Shown here one piece after another: positions 39,316 through 48,342 of a DNA stretch of 64,000 nucleotides; positions within the stretch are counted from its first letter, which is position 1, and every line of letters begins with the position of its first letter. Both the position numbers and the translations under genes were made by a program. Under the pieces are notes generated by a model. It had not been told where the DNA came from. It was given only the letters and a program-made list of their open reading frames with translations, and searched no databases. This stretch comes from Acidobacteriota bacterium (lineage in GTDB: Bacteria; Acidobacteriota; Blastocatellia; Pyrinomonadales; Pyrinomonadaceae): the NCBI GenBank assembly GCA_025463125.1, contig JAOAPX010000041.1, positions 20,386-84,385 on the forward strand, read 5' to 3'.

Positions 39316-40355
39316 TACCGGCGAAGTAATTTCGCACGCTCCTCAATATACCAAGTCACTTCTCGCTTTATTGCCGTTTCAACACTTACCTGCGGCTGAA
39401 AATTATATTCGTTTTTTATTTTTTCGTTTGAAAAGACATCTTCAGCCAGCCATTTTTCTATTGTTTTTTCTAATTTTACGACTGTTTTATTATTTACGAA
39501 GCTTTTGTTAAACGAAAAAAACGGCATTAGAAATTTTGGATTTACCGAAATGTTCGGAACTTTTTTATTTAATTCGCCGCCGATAGTATCGACGATCTTT
39601 TTCATCGATAAAGGCTCGGCTGACACGTTGAAGATTTCGATTTTTTTATTTTTTTCCTTATTCTCGTTCAAAGAATTTTTCGCGTTAATTACAATTGAAA
39701 CGGCGTTTGCGACGTCTTCCTTGTGAATTAAGCTTTTTTGATTGACGCCTTTTCCTATCCAAAAAAATTTACGCGCGTCAATGGATTTTATCAGACGCAA
39801 AAAATTTCCGCGATCCTCTTCGCCGATCACTGTCGCAAGTCTAAGGATCGTTAAGCTCATATCTGTATGCAGACAAAAGTCCTCAGCGATTTTTTCGCTT
39901 TTAAGCTTGCTTTCGGCATATGCGTCAACCGGGGCGCATTCGGCATCTTCATTAATTCCTTCCTTATTTCCGGAGCGATTTTTCGTATCGCCGTAAACAG
40001 AGACGGAACCGATCAACACAAAATGTTTTGTTTGTAATCTTTTGCTCAGCTCCAGGACGTTTTCGGTTCCCTTTACATTTACAAGCCGAAATCTTTCGTT
40101 GTCAATTTTGCCGAATTGGTGCGCTAATCCGGCTGCGTGAACGACGACATCGCATTTGCCGATTATTTCTAATTTTAATAATTCATCAATGCTTGTTATA
40201 TCCGAGTAAAAGACTCGGTTTTCTTTATTTTTATCGCTTTCAGAGACCTTTTTTGCTTTGTGATGCAGTTCAAATAAATCGAAGCCGTCTTGTGTCAAAC
40301 GCTCGATTATCGCTTTTCCGACAAATCCGCCCGCGCCTGTAATCAAAACTTTCAT
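39315..40355 (-). CDS. NAD-dependent nucleotide-sugar epimerase/reductase (SDR)
   Basis: 346 residues, extended short-chain dehydrogenase. NAD motif GAGGFVG at the N-terminus, catalytic SVSVYG and YAESK (YxxxK). Similar to 4-epimerases or reductases that act on UDP-HexNAc beside WbpL-type transferases. Start 40355 (MKVLITG) fits the family; a TTG-like extension upstream is unlikely. The downstream gap holds the 13-bp array. Confidence 0.88.
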   Translation of the reverse strand: MKVLITGAGGFVGKAIIERLTQDGFDLFELHHKAKKVSESDKNKENRVFYSDITSIDELLKLEIIGKCDVVVHAAGLAHQFGKIDNERFRLVNVKGTENVLELSKRLQTKHFVLIGSVSVYGDTKNRSGNKEGINEDAECAPVDAYAESKLKSEKIAEDFCLHTDMSLTILRLATVIGEEDRGNFLRLIKSIDARKFFWIGKGVNQKSLIHKEDVANAVSIVINAKNSLNENKEKNKKIEIFNVSAEPLSMKKIVDTIGGELNKKVPNISVNPKFLMPFFSFNKSFVNNKTVVKLEKTIEKWLAEDVFSNEKIKNEYNFQPQVSVETAIKREVTWYIEERAKLLRR

Positions 40356-40424
40356 TTTATTTTTAATTTTTATATGCGTTCTATTATAAGCATTTAGATA
40401 AGCGTTCAAGGTTATCGGACGCGT

Positions 40425-41678
40425 TTAACGCATTGCTTGTTTATATTTATCGAGAGCGGTTTCCAGCGAGTATTTTTCCAGCGCGGAAAGGCGCGCGCGT
40501 TTTCCCAACTCTTTCAAATTATCCTTTTCAAAATATATTTGTTTCATTTTTTGTAAAAGATCTTCCGGCGAATTTGGCGCGACCACCCAACCGACCTCAT
40601 CTTCGGCGACTACCTGCGCAAGTTCCGATGTTTCTTCGGCTAAAGCCAGAATCGGTTTTCCCGCCGCCAGAATATTATAAGTTCGGCTCGGCATCGAAAC
40701 GCCGCGCATTTTTTTCACAAGCGAAACCAAAGCGACATCGCACGCGTTTAAGAAAATTCTCTGCTCGCTTCTAGGCTTCGGCGGCAAAAGCGTGATGTTC
40801 GTCAAATTCTTTTCCTTTACTTCTTTTTCCAGCCAATTTCGTTTCACGCCCGCGCCGAGAAAAATAAAATGCACCGGAAGCTCGTTTTTCAATTTTTCCG
40901 CGCATTCGACAATGCTTTCCAGGTCGTTCGGATAGCCCATATTTCCCGCATATAGAAAAACGAACTTTTCTTCTAAATTCAGTTCTTTCAAAAGCGAATT
41001 TTCCGCTCTTTCAGCCGGTTCGACCGTTTCGAGCTCAGCCCAGTTCGGGATTGTTTCGATCGGAATGTCGAGCCCGAAAGTTTTTAGCTCGATCAGCTTT
41101 TCCATATCGCGCCCGACGACGATTATTTTTGCGGCGTATTTATAAAGCCAGCGATTCCAGAAATTCAGCGTTTTAACCAGAAACGATTCCGGCTTGGCTT
41201 TTTCGACCGCAATCAAAATTTCCGGGTAATTATCGTGAATCAAAAGCGTATAACTTGCGGCGCGAACAAGCGAAGCGAAAGCGGTTATAAACGGGAGACT
41301 CGGCGGCGTCGTGACAACCAGGACCTGATCGCCTTTTTTAAATTGAAACAATGCGTTCCAAAGTATCGAAAGGCTCAAAGTGATCATGTTTATCAATCGA
41401 AACAAGATAATATTTTTATCGAGAGTCGTGCCGAACGAGCGAAATATTTCAACCTGTTTATGAGTTTCCCTTTTCGGAGCGCGGACGCCGCGCGCGGAGT
41501 AATTCGGCTGCCCGCACAGAACTTTCACGTTGAAATCGCCGGTCAAACCTTCGGCAATCCGCGTTAAATAATATCCGGTCGAGGTTTCTTCCGGGTAATA
41601 TAGCTCTGTGACCACCCAAAGAGTTTTTTTATTTGCCCGCGCGTCCTTTTCTGAATTATTTATTAAATTTCCGCTCAC
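40425..41678 (-). CDS. Glycosyltransferase family 4 (WbuB-like)
   Basis: 417 residues, GT-B fold: WVVTELYYPEETSTGYYLTRIAEGL at the N-terminus, LLIHDNYPE, FLYAGNMGYPNDLESIVECAEKL and SMPSRTYNILAAGKPILAL. It resembles WbuB, the L-FucNAc transferase of E. coli O26-type loci, and sits next to a UDP-L-HexNAc pathway. GTG start overlaps the upstream stop (GTGA), so the pair is coupled. Confidence 0.88.
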   Translation of the reverse strand: MSGNLINNSEKDARANKKTLWVVTELYYPEETSTGYYLTRIAEGLTGDFNVKVLCGQPNYSARGVRAPKRETHKQVEIFRSFGTTLDKNIILFRLINMITLSLSILWNALFQFKKGDQVLVVTTPPSLPFITAFASLVRAASYTLLIHDNYPEILIAVEKAKPESFLVKTLNFWNRWLYKYAAKIIVVGRDMEKLIELKTFGLDIPIETIPNWAELETVEPAERAENSLLKELNLEEKFVFLYAGNMGYPNDLESIVECAEKLKNELPVHFIFLGAGVKRNWLEKEVKEKNLTNITLLPPKPRSEQRIFLNACDVALVSLVKKMRGVSMPSRTYNILAAGKPILALAEETSELAQVVAEDEVGWVVAPNSPEDLLQKMKQIYFEKDNLKELGKRARLSALEKYSLETALDKYKQAMR

Positions 41679-42871
41679 ATTTTCCTTTTGAAGCTTTTCG
41701 TATTGCCTTCCGTCGCGCGTTCCAGCACTGCGCCGGTTTCTTTTTCATGCCCGGGTTTCGCAAGCCATTCGATCGAATAATTTCTCGCTGCCGAAGACAT
41801 CTTCTGGTACTCTGAATTATCCATTTCGACACAATCTTTTATTTTTCCAACCCAGTTTTCAGCTTCTTCAAGCGGAAGCTGCCAACCCGCGTTATAATTT
41901 TCCAGATCACTCCAAACCGTTCGATCACTCAATAAAAGCGGGCATCCGGCAGCCAAAGCTTCGATACAGACGTAACCGAAGTTTTCGTTAAGCGTCGGCA
42001 AAACAAAAAAATGACTTTCAAAAACTTTTTTCAATGCCTGCTGATATGGAAAAGCGCCCGCGAAAATCACGGAGATGTTCGGCGGCAGCGTTTTGCTGAT
42101 TTTTTCGCATTCCCACGCGTAATCCGCGTCTTCGGGCGGACCCACGATTGTCAAAACGATCTTGCCCGAATTAATTTCTCGAAGCCTTTCTAAAAAAAAC
42201 CGTATGTTTTTTTTTCTGACGATTCGCGAGCAAAATACGAATTTCGCCTGTCCCTTTTCCTTAAAGAGTTTTTGACTTTGCGAGTATTCCGGCAGAATCG
42301 TTTTCGGAGTCAGATCGGGCGCGACCAGTATTTCCACGCCTTTGCCGATTACCCTTTTTACTTCTTCTTTTTCCGCCTCGCCCGAAGCCTTCCAGATTAT
42401 ATTCCGGTGCAAATTTATAAGCTTTGCCGTTTTCAAAAACGCCTGTTTTTTAAGAGGCTTTAGCGAGAGGGCTTCCGCCGACAGCTCGCCGCAAGGAGCC
42501 AGAATCACGGGAATGTCCGCTATTTTCCCGTTTCGCCGCAGCATTAAAAATTTAATAACCGGCGTCGCAAAAACGCTGTTGAGGAAGATTGCGTCCGGTT
42601 TAACTTCCGCTGCAAGAGTCGCAAACAATCCGCCTTTTAAGTTTTTCGGCGAGAAATAAAAAACTTTAGCGCTGCCGGTTTGATTCCATTCGTCGGTTTT
42701 TACGGTCGTAAAAGGGTTTTTATCCGTTTTACTGTCGTAATTTCTGGCGACGATAAAAAAATCGTATCGATCGCAGAAACGCTCGACCAGATTTACAACA
42801 GTCCACATTCCGCCGCCGCTTTTATAACTCGGCAGATAATAATCGCAAAAAACCAACACCCGCTTTCTCAT
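41675..42871 (-). CDS. Glycosyltransferase family 4
   Basis: 398 residues. N-terminal VLVFCDYYLPSYKSGGGMWTVVNL acceptor region and donor site FVFCSRIVRKKNIRFFLERL ... PTLNENFGYVCIEALAAGCPLLLSD (GT4 EX7E pattern). ATG 42871 is preferred to a TTG three codons earlier. Stop overlaps the next gene's GTG. Acceptor and sugar unknown. Confidence 0.88.
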   Translation of the reverse strand: MRKRVLVFCDYYLPSYKSGGGMWTVVNLVERFCDRYDFFIVARNYDSKTDKNPFTTVKTDEWNQTGSAKVFYFSPKNLKGGLFATLAAEVKPDAIFLNSVFATPVIKFLMLRRNGKIADIPVILAPCGELSAEALSLKPLKKQAFLKTAKLINLHRNIIWKASGEAEKEEVKRVIGKGVEILVAPDLTPKTILPEYSQSQKLFKEKGQAKFVFCSRIVRKKNIRFFLERLREINSGKIVLTIVGPPEDADYAWECEKISKTLPPNISVIFAGAFPYQQALKKVFESHFFVLPTLNENFGYVCIEALAAGCPLLLSDRTVWSDLENYNAGWQLPLEEAENWVGKIKDCVEMDNSEYQKMSSAARNYSIEWLAKPGHEKETGAVLERATEGNTKSFKRKM

Positions 42872-42921
42872 AACGCTCAAAAGAGACTTTAACCGATTTC
42901 CTATATGTTTTTGATCTTGAG

Positions 42922-44022
42922 TTATGAGATGTGTCGTCTCTGGCTGTTATAGCCTAAAACAATTTTGGCGACAGTTTGCGAAACATTTGTTTTTAAATAT
43001 TCCGCCGGCGCAATCCAACTTGCCGGCTGAGAAATCGCCAGTTCGACGGCGCGCAGAATATTTTCCGTTTCCGCGCCGCTTAAAATATTGCTTCCGCATT
43101 CGAGCGTTTCCGGGCGCTCGGTCACGTCGCGCAGCGTCACGTTCGGAATTCCGAAAATAGCGCATTCTTCCTGCACCGTTCCGCTATCGGTCAAAACGGC
43201 GAGCGCATTTTTTTCGAGTTTTACGAAATCGAAAAATCCTAAAGGTTTGAGCAGTTTTATTTTCTCGTTTTCAGCTTTTACTCCGAATTTGCGCATTTTT
43301 TCCGCCGTTCGCGGGTGAACGCTGACGAGGATTTCTTTTTCGTATTTTTCGGCGATTTTAACAAAGCTTTCGAAAATCTTTTTCAGACGCTTTTCCGTAT
43401 CAACATTTTCGGCGCGGTGAAGCGTTACTAAAAAATATTCGAAAGGCGCTACGGAAAATTCTTCCAAAGCACGGCTCTGGTTGATTTGTTCGGAAAATCC
43501 TTCGAGAACTTCCTTGATCGGGTTTCCCGTTACGTAAATTCTTTCATTTTCGATGCCTTCTTTAACCAGGTTTTCTTTGCTGCGCTCTGTATAAGGCATC
43601 AGGACGGCGCTTGAATGGTCTATAATCCGTCGATTTACTTCTTCCGGGACGCGGTTATCGTAACAGCGGTTTCCCGCCTCCATATGGTAAACGGGAATGC
43701 CGCGCCGCGCCGCGACAATTGCGCTGAGCGCGCTGTTCGTGTCGCCGAGAATCAGGATTTTATCCGGTTTTATTTCCTCCAAAGCCTGATCGGTTTTGGC
43801 AATTATCTGCCCGACCTGCTCGCCTATAGAGTTTGCTTTTATACCGAAATGAATGTCCGGCGTTCTGACCTGCAATTCTTTTATAAAAATATCGCTTAAA
43901 CTTTCATCGTAATTTTGCCCTGTGTGAACCGTCGTGTGCTCGCAATGCTGATCAAGGATTTTCATTACAAGGCTCAGACGGATTATTTCGGGTCGCGTCC
44001 CGAAAATTGTCATTAATTTCAT
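42922..44022 (-). CDS. UDP-HexNAc 2-epimerase (WecB-like; WbjD/WbvD/FnlC type)
   Basis: 366 residues of the non-hydrolysing 2-epimerase family: TIFGTRPEIIRL, VHTGQNYDESLSDIF, GDTNSALSAIVAARRGIPVYHMEAGNRC, TLHRAENVD and LTDSGTVQEECAIFGIPNVTLRD. In this neighbourhood it is likely the third enzyme making UDP-L-FucNAc or UDP-L-QuiNAc rather than UDP-ManNAc. Confidence 0.9.
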   Translation of the reverse strand: MKLMTIFGTRPEIIRLSLVMKILDQHCEHTTVHTGQNYDESLSDIFIKELQVRTPDIHFGIKANSIGEQVGQIIAKTDQALEEIKPDKILILGDTNSALSAIVAARRGIPVYHMEAGNRCYDNRVPEEVNRRIIDHSSAVLMPYTERSKENLVKEGIENERIYVTGNPIKEVLEGFSEQINQSRALEEFSVAPFEYFLVTLHRAENVDTEKRLKKIFESFVKIAEKYEKEILVSVHPRTAEKMRKFGVKAENEKIKLLKPLGFFDFVKLEKNALAVLTDSGTVQEECAIFGIPNVTLRDVTERPETLECGSNILSGAETENILRAVELAISQPASWIAPAEYLKTNVSQTVAKIVLGYNSQRRHIS

Positions 44023-44068
44023 AAAATATCTGTTTAAAAAATCTGTTTATCGAATCTTTATTTTTTAA

Positions 44069-45142
44069 CTATTTACCGTCGTATATAAATTGTGCTATTT
44101 CATCATTCGCGCTTCCGAGCAAAGTCTTTAAATCATCGACCGAAATATTATTGTCTTTCGAAGAATATTCGCCCCGCAAAGCCGGTTCAAAATCGGTATT
44201 ATCGCGCAGTTCCGGCAAAACCGGCAGGATTACATAATAATCGCCGCGCTTAATCGTGCGAAAACACTCTTCTTCGGAAACCATTATCTCGTGAACCTTT
44301 TCGCCCGGTCTGATGCCTGTGAAAACGATCGGAAGATTTTTATCACCCATCAAGGCTTTCGCCAGATCCGTGATCTTCGCAGCCGGAACGAGAGGAATAA
44401 AGGTTTCTCCGCGCTTGCCTATCGCGATCGCCGCGAAAACCGTATCAACCGCCCGGTCGAGACTTAATAAAAACCGGGTCATTTCTTCGAGCGTTATCGT
44501 TAAAGTTTGATTTTTTCGAATCTGCTCGACAAAAAGCGGAACGATCGACCCGCGAGAAGCAATCACGTTGCCGTACCTGACGCATGTAAAGCTCGTATTC
44601 GGGCAATCGCGATTCGCTTCGATTAAAATTCTTTCCTGCAAAGCCTTCGTCATTCCCATAACGTTAATCGGCTTACAGGCTTTATCGGTTGAAATGCCGA
44701 CGACGCTTTCTACCGGAAGATTATTTTCGCGAATTGCCCGCGCGATGTTTTCCGCACCGCAAATATTCGTCAAAACCGCTTCATACGGAAAATATTCGCA
44801 CGACGGCACCTGTTTCAACGCGGCGGCGTGAAAAACAACATCGACTTCACGCATAGCCGAAACCAGAGCCGAATAATCGCGCACATCGCCGATACGAAAA
44901 TTCAAAGTGTCCTGAGAATTTTTGTATATAACGTCGTCCGTCGCGTTTTTTACGTGCATATAATCAAGCCGCATATAATGCTGCTTGGCTTCATCGCGGG
45001 AAAACACGGTGATTTTTTCAGGTTTTCCCATTTCGCCGGTCAGAATTCTTTTAACCAGAGTTTGCCCGAGAGACCCCGTGCCACCGGTTACTAAAATTCG
45101 TTTCCCTTCTAATTTCTTCGTTTCGTTTTTTATTTCTTCCAT
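44069..45142 (-). CDS. UDP-GlcNAc 4,6-dehydratase/5-epimerase (CapE/FnlA/WbvB-like)
   Basis: 357 residues, extended SDR of the polysaccharide CapD/FnlA type. NAD site GGTGSLGQ, FRIGDVRDYSAL, VFHAAALKQVPSCEYFPYEAV, the STDKACKPINVMGMTKALQE block carrying the catalytic residues, and the RPGEKVHEIMVSEEE tail. First enzyme of the 6-deoxy-L-HexNAc pathway. ATG 45142 is chosen, giving a 13-base overlap with the upstream reductase. Confidence 0.93.
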   Translation of the reverse strand: MEEIKNETKKLEGKRILVTGGTGSLGQTLVKRILTGEMGKPEKITVFSRDEAKQHYMRLDYMHVKNATDDVIYKNSQDTLNFRIGDVRDYSALVSAMREVDVVFHAAALKQVPSCEYFPYEAVLTNICGAENIARAIRENNLPVESVVGISTDKACKPINVMGMTKALQERILIEANRDCPNTSFTCVRYGNVIASRGSIVPLFVEQIRKNQTLTITLEEMTRFLLSLDRAVDTVFAAIAIGKRGETFIPLVPAAKITDLAKALMGDKNLPIVFTGIRPGEKVHEIMVSEEECFRTIKRGDYYVILPVLPELRDNTDFEPALRGEYSSKDNNISVDDLKTLLGSANDEIAQFIYDGK

Positions 45143-46008
45143 TCGTCGTAAGGCGTCGGGTCGCACGCCATCTGTTCTATCATTTCTTCCCACGTTGGCG
45201 GAGAAAAACCCGTCACTTTTCTATATTTTGCTGAATTCAAGCTTCTGTCGATCTTAAAATCCGTTTCCGGTTCGATTTCTATCCCGGCTTGATATTTATC
45301 GTTAATCAACTTTAATAATTCGTATTTATTTATCGGCTCGCTCGAGACGTGATACAAACCGTACAGCTTCGGATGTTCCAAAATCAAATCAGTTATTATA
45401 GCCGCGAAGACCGTTGTTGGAAACCCGCTGTAGATCGCATTTACAAATCCCTTAACTTTTTTTCCCCGATTACTTAAAAACCATTCGACAAGGCTGTGCG
45501 CGCTCGTTAATTCTCTGCCGATAATTGACGTTCTGAAAGTTAAACAATTTTCTGCGCTTACCTCGCCTAAGTTCTTGCTTTTACCGTACAAATCATACGC
45601 ATCTGAAACATCATCTTCCGTGTAATTTCCTTTCACCCCGCTAAAGACGCAATCGGTGCTGACATTTATTAAACGCGCGCCGAATTCAGCTGCAATTTCC
45701 GCCAATTTATGAGGCAAAATGGAATTTACAGTCAGAGTTTCAATTACATTTTTCGAGGAAGGCAATTGCTTGATCAACCCGACTGCATTTATTATGACAT
45801 CAGGTTTTACTTTGCTTACTATGTTTCGAAGCTCAAAGAAATCTTCGGCTTTAATATTTTCGATTGTTTTCTGACGGTCAAAAATATTAAAATTTTCGAA
45901 TTTTGAAAGATTCGCTCTTAAAGTTGTCCAAACATCAAAGTTTTTACTCAATTCCTGAACCAACTTATGCCCGAGCATTCCGCTCCCGCCTAAAACTAAA
46001 ACTTTCAT
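45130..46008 (-). CDS. RmlD-like SDR reductase (WbvR/FnlB role)
   Basis: 292 residues: GGSGMLGHKLV NAD motif, NAVGLIKQLPSS, INVSTDCVFSGVKGNY and YDLYGKSKNLGE (YxxxK). It is RmlD-sized and lacks the cupin domain of CapF/WbjC, so it is closer to WbvR of the L-QuiNAc pathway. It would reduce the C-4 keto sugar made by the dehydratase, before C-2 epimerisation by the 42922-44022 product. Confidence 0.85.
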   Translation of the reverse strand: MKVLVLGGSGMLGHKLVQELSKNFDVWTTLRANLSKFENFNIFDRQKTIENIKAEDFFELRNIVSKVKPDVIINAVGLIKQLPSSKNVIETLTVNSILPHKLAEIAAEFGARLINVSTDCVFSGVKGNYTEDDVSDAYDLYGKSKNLGEVSAENCLTFRTSIIGRELTSAHSLVEWFLSNRGKKVKGFVNAIYSGFPTTVFAAIITDLILEHPKLYGLYHVSSEPINKYELLKLINDKYQAGIEIEPETDFKIDRSLNSAKYRKVTGFSPPTWEEMIEQMACDPTPYDEWKK

Positions 46009-46302
46009 ACTTTCATTTTCGGCTTACAAATACTTACCTAATCACTTTAAATGTGTTTTTTAACCAGCTAACTACTTTTGTTGCTTGAATTACCTGATAA
46101 TATCAACAGTCTTGTTCAGTTATTACCCTAATAAGTTAATCTATTAATTTAATAATTTCTTTTGCCCAACCAAAACTGCAAGCCTTTTGACAATAAGGAA
46201 TTATGCAATATTTACAACTATTATCTTTAATATTGACCAAATCGAATCACTTCGCTCTTAAATACATATTTTTCAGATTCAGCTCAAGTTTCTATTTTAT
46301 AC
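46009..46302. other. AT-rich gap within the polysaccharide locus
   Basis: 294 bases, markedly AT-rich compared with the flanking genes. On the minus strand a 34-codon frame (46136-46240, TTG start) encodes a Cys-rich segment CKYCIIPYCQKACSFGWAKE preceded by an in-frame stop. It looks like the remnant of a lost gene, but may be chance. This is the widest gap between genes of the locus and may hold a promoter for the L-HexNAc genes. Confidence 0.4.
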
Positions 46303-47301
46303 TCAGAGCTTCTCCAATACTTCTGTGTAAAGTTTTTCGTATTCTTTTACAATCGTTTCAGATTTGAATCGTTTTATGTTTTCCAGCCCTAAATCTATTA
46401 ATTTATTCCTGTAACCGGCATTTTGAATGAGTTTATCAATTCCCTGCCGGATGCTTAAAGCGTCAAACGGATCAGACAAATGCGCCGCGCCGCCTGAAAC
46501 TTCTTTCAAAGGACTTATATTACTGGTAATAACCGGCGTTCGCATTGCCTGCGCTTCGATTATGATTAAACCGAAACCTTCGTACAAAGAACAAAACGAA
46601 ACGATGTCGGCTTCTTCATATTCTTTTCTTATTTCCGAATCATTCAATCCGAATCTATTTTCAAATCGAATTTTATTATCCTCTAAATCTCGAATTGTTT
46701 CCTCGTTTAATCTTCCGATTATCACCAGATGACAGTTTAATCCTTTTAACGCTTTTATTAAATTATTTAGGTTTTTATGAGGCTGCGTGCCGATTTGTAG
46801 AATGCGCGGACATTGCTCGTTAAAATCTTTCTTTTTGCCAAAGTAAAAATTGTCTTGAAGAGGATTTTCTATAACTCTTATTTTTTCTTTATTGCAGCCT
46901 GTGCGGCGAATTATTTCGTCTTTCGTCGCTTCGGAAATAGCGGTTATGTAATTTAGTTTTTTTATAGGAAAGTCTAAATATATTTTCTTTAAAATATATC
47001 GCCTCAAACCGCTTCTCGTATGCAGAAAGCCTAAATCGTGAACGGTTAAAATTGTTCTTTTTTTCGGCAAGACTAGGGAAATGTAGTGTATGTGCCCTGT
47101 GATATGGAAAATGTCTGCATTGCGGCGGCGAAAAAAAATGAGGTTTTTTAAAACTCCCGACAATCGATTTCCAAAACTTAACTGCTGAAATGAAATATCA
47201 TACTTTTCCGGATTTAAGTGTTTGGCAATTTGTCTGAAAACTTTCTCAATACTGACAAATTCCCAAAACTTTCTTTCGATGAAAAGTACTTTCGTTTTCA
47301 T
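46303..47301 (-). CDS. Glycosyltransferase family 4
   Basis: 332 residues: LTVHDLGF, ITAISEATKDEIIRRTG, RILQIGTQPHKNLNNLIKAL and the EX7E donor site SLYEGFGLIIIEAQAMRTPVITSN. Mannosyltransferase-like GT4. It follows the heptose genes by 24 bases. Sugar specificity unknown. Confidence 0.9.
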   Translation of the reverse strand: MKTKVLFIERKFWEFVSIEKVFRQIAKHLNPEKYDISFQQLSFGNRLSGVLKNLIFFRRRNADIFHITGHIHYISLVLPKKRTILTVHDLGFLHTRSGLRRYILKKIYLDFPIKKLNYITAISEATKDEIIRRTGCNKEKIRVIENPLQDNFYFGKKKDFNEQCPRILQIGTQPHKNLNNLIKALKGLNCHLVIIGRLNEETIRDLEDNKIRFENRFGLNDSEIRKEYEEADIVSFCSLYEGFGLIIIEAQAMRTPVITSNISPLKEVSGGAAHLSDPFDALSIRQGIDKLIQNAGYRNKLIDLGLENIKRFKSETIVKEYEKLYTEVLEKL

Positions 47302-47325
47302 AAACCTTCAAACTAAAAAGAGCAT

Positions 47326-48303
47326 TTATAAACCTTGAATTTTTACGGCTTCCTTCAACATTTCCGCTGTGATTGCCGTTGTGCCGATTTGCTCGACAAC
47401 CAAGCCGGCTGAGAAATTCGCTATTTTCGCCGCATCCAGGTAATCCGCCCCGGCTCCTAACGCGACAGCGAAACTCGCGATAACCGTATCGCCCGCGCCG
47501 GTCACGTCGTAAACTTTTCTTGCAAGGGCTTCTAAATGATAAATTTCATTATTTTCTTTAAAAAGCGTCATCCCCTTTTCGCCCTGCGTTACTAAAATAG
47601 CTTTCAAACCTAAATTATCCAGCAGTTTTTTTCCGGCTATCTCAGCCGCGTCAGCCCGGTCGTTTATATGACAGGCTTCTATCGCTTCCTTCCTGTTCGG
47701 CGTTAAAACGGTTGCTCCTTTGTATTTGGAGAAATCCTTTCCTTTCGGATCGACTAAAATTATCTTATTTTGACGAACTGCCGTGGTTATCAGACGCTTT
47801 GTAAAATTTCCCGTTAAAAAGCCTTTCGCGTAATCGGAAATAATAACAAGGCGAACATCGTCGAGAAGCTTTTCCAATTTAAGAAAAATCACATTCGCTT
47901 CATCTTCATCAATCTGATTTACAGTTTCCTGATCAAAACGGACGACATGCTGGCTGTGCGCGACTATTCTGGTTTTGATGGTTGTTTGACGTTTTTCGAG
48001 AGAAACGAGATTTTCGGAACAAATGTCAGTTTTTTTCAAAACTTGCGCCAGAGTTTCGGCTTCTTTATCTTTTCCGGTTATCCCGACAAGCGCGGGACAA
48101 GCGCCGAGTCCTGCTATATTAGCGGCGACATTTGCCGCGCCCCCGAGATTAAGGCTTGTTTTATCAACGTTTACAATCGGCACCGGAGCTTCCGGCGAAA
48201 TCCGGCTGACGCTTCCCCAGAGATATTGGTCGAGCATCACGTCGCCTACGACCAAAACCTTTACTTTTGAAAAATTCTCGATAATCTTTTCTAAATTTTG
48301 CAA
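47326..48303 (-). CDS. rfaE1: D-glycero-beta-D-manno-heptose-7-phosphate kinase (RfaE1/HldE N-terminal type)
   Basis: PfkB-family sugar kinase of the ADP-heptose pathway. VLVVGDVMLDQYLWGSVSRISPEAPVP and LNLGGAANVAANIAGLGA are specific for RfaE1; the ATP/anion site is DVTGAGDTVIASFA. It stands alone rather than fused to the adenylyltransferase domain as in HldE; that domain is in the adjacent fusion gene. Start TTG 48303 has AAAGGG 5 bases upstream; another TTG at 48327 lacks a ribosome site. Confidence 0.9.
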   Translation of the reverse strand: MQNLEKIIENFSKVKVLVVGDVMLDQYLWGSVSRISPEAPVPIVNVDKTSLNLGGAANVAANIAGLGACPALVGITGKDKEAETLAQVLKKTDICSENLVSLEKRQTTIKTRIVAHSQHVVRFDQETVNQIDEDEANVIFLKLEKLLDDVRLVIISDYAKGFLTGNFTKRLITTAVRQNKIILVDPKGKDFSKYKGATVLTPNRKEAIEACHINDRADAAEIAGKKLLDNLGLKAILVTQGEKGMTLFKENNEIYHLEALARKVYDVTGAGDTVIASFAVALGAGADYLDAAKIANFSAGLVVEQIGTTAITAEMLKEAVKIQGL

Positions 48304-48342
48304 ACCTTCCCTTTCGATAAAAAACAATTGTTTTTATTATGT

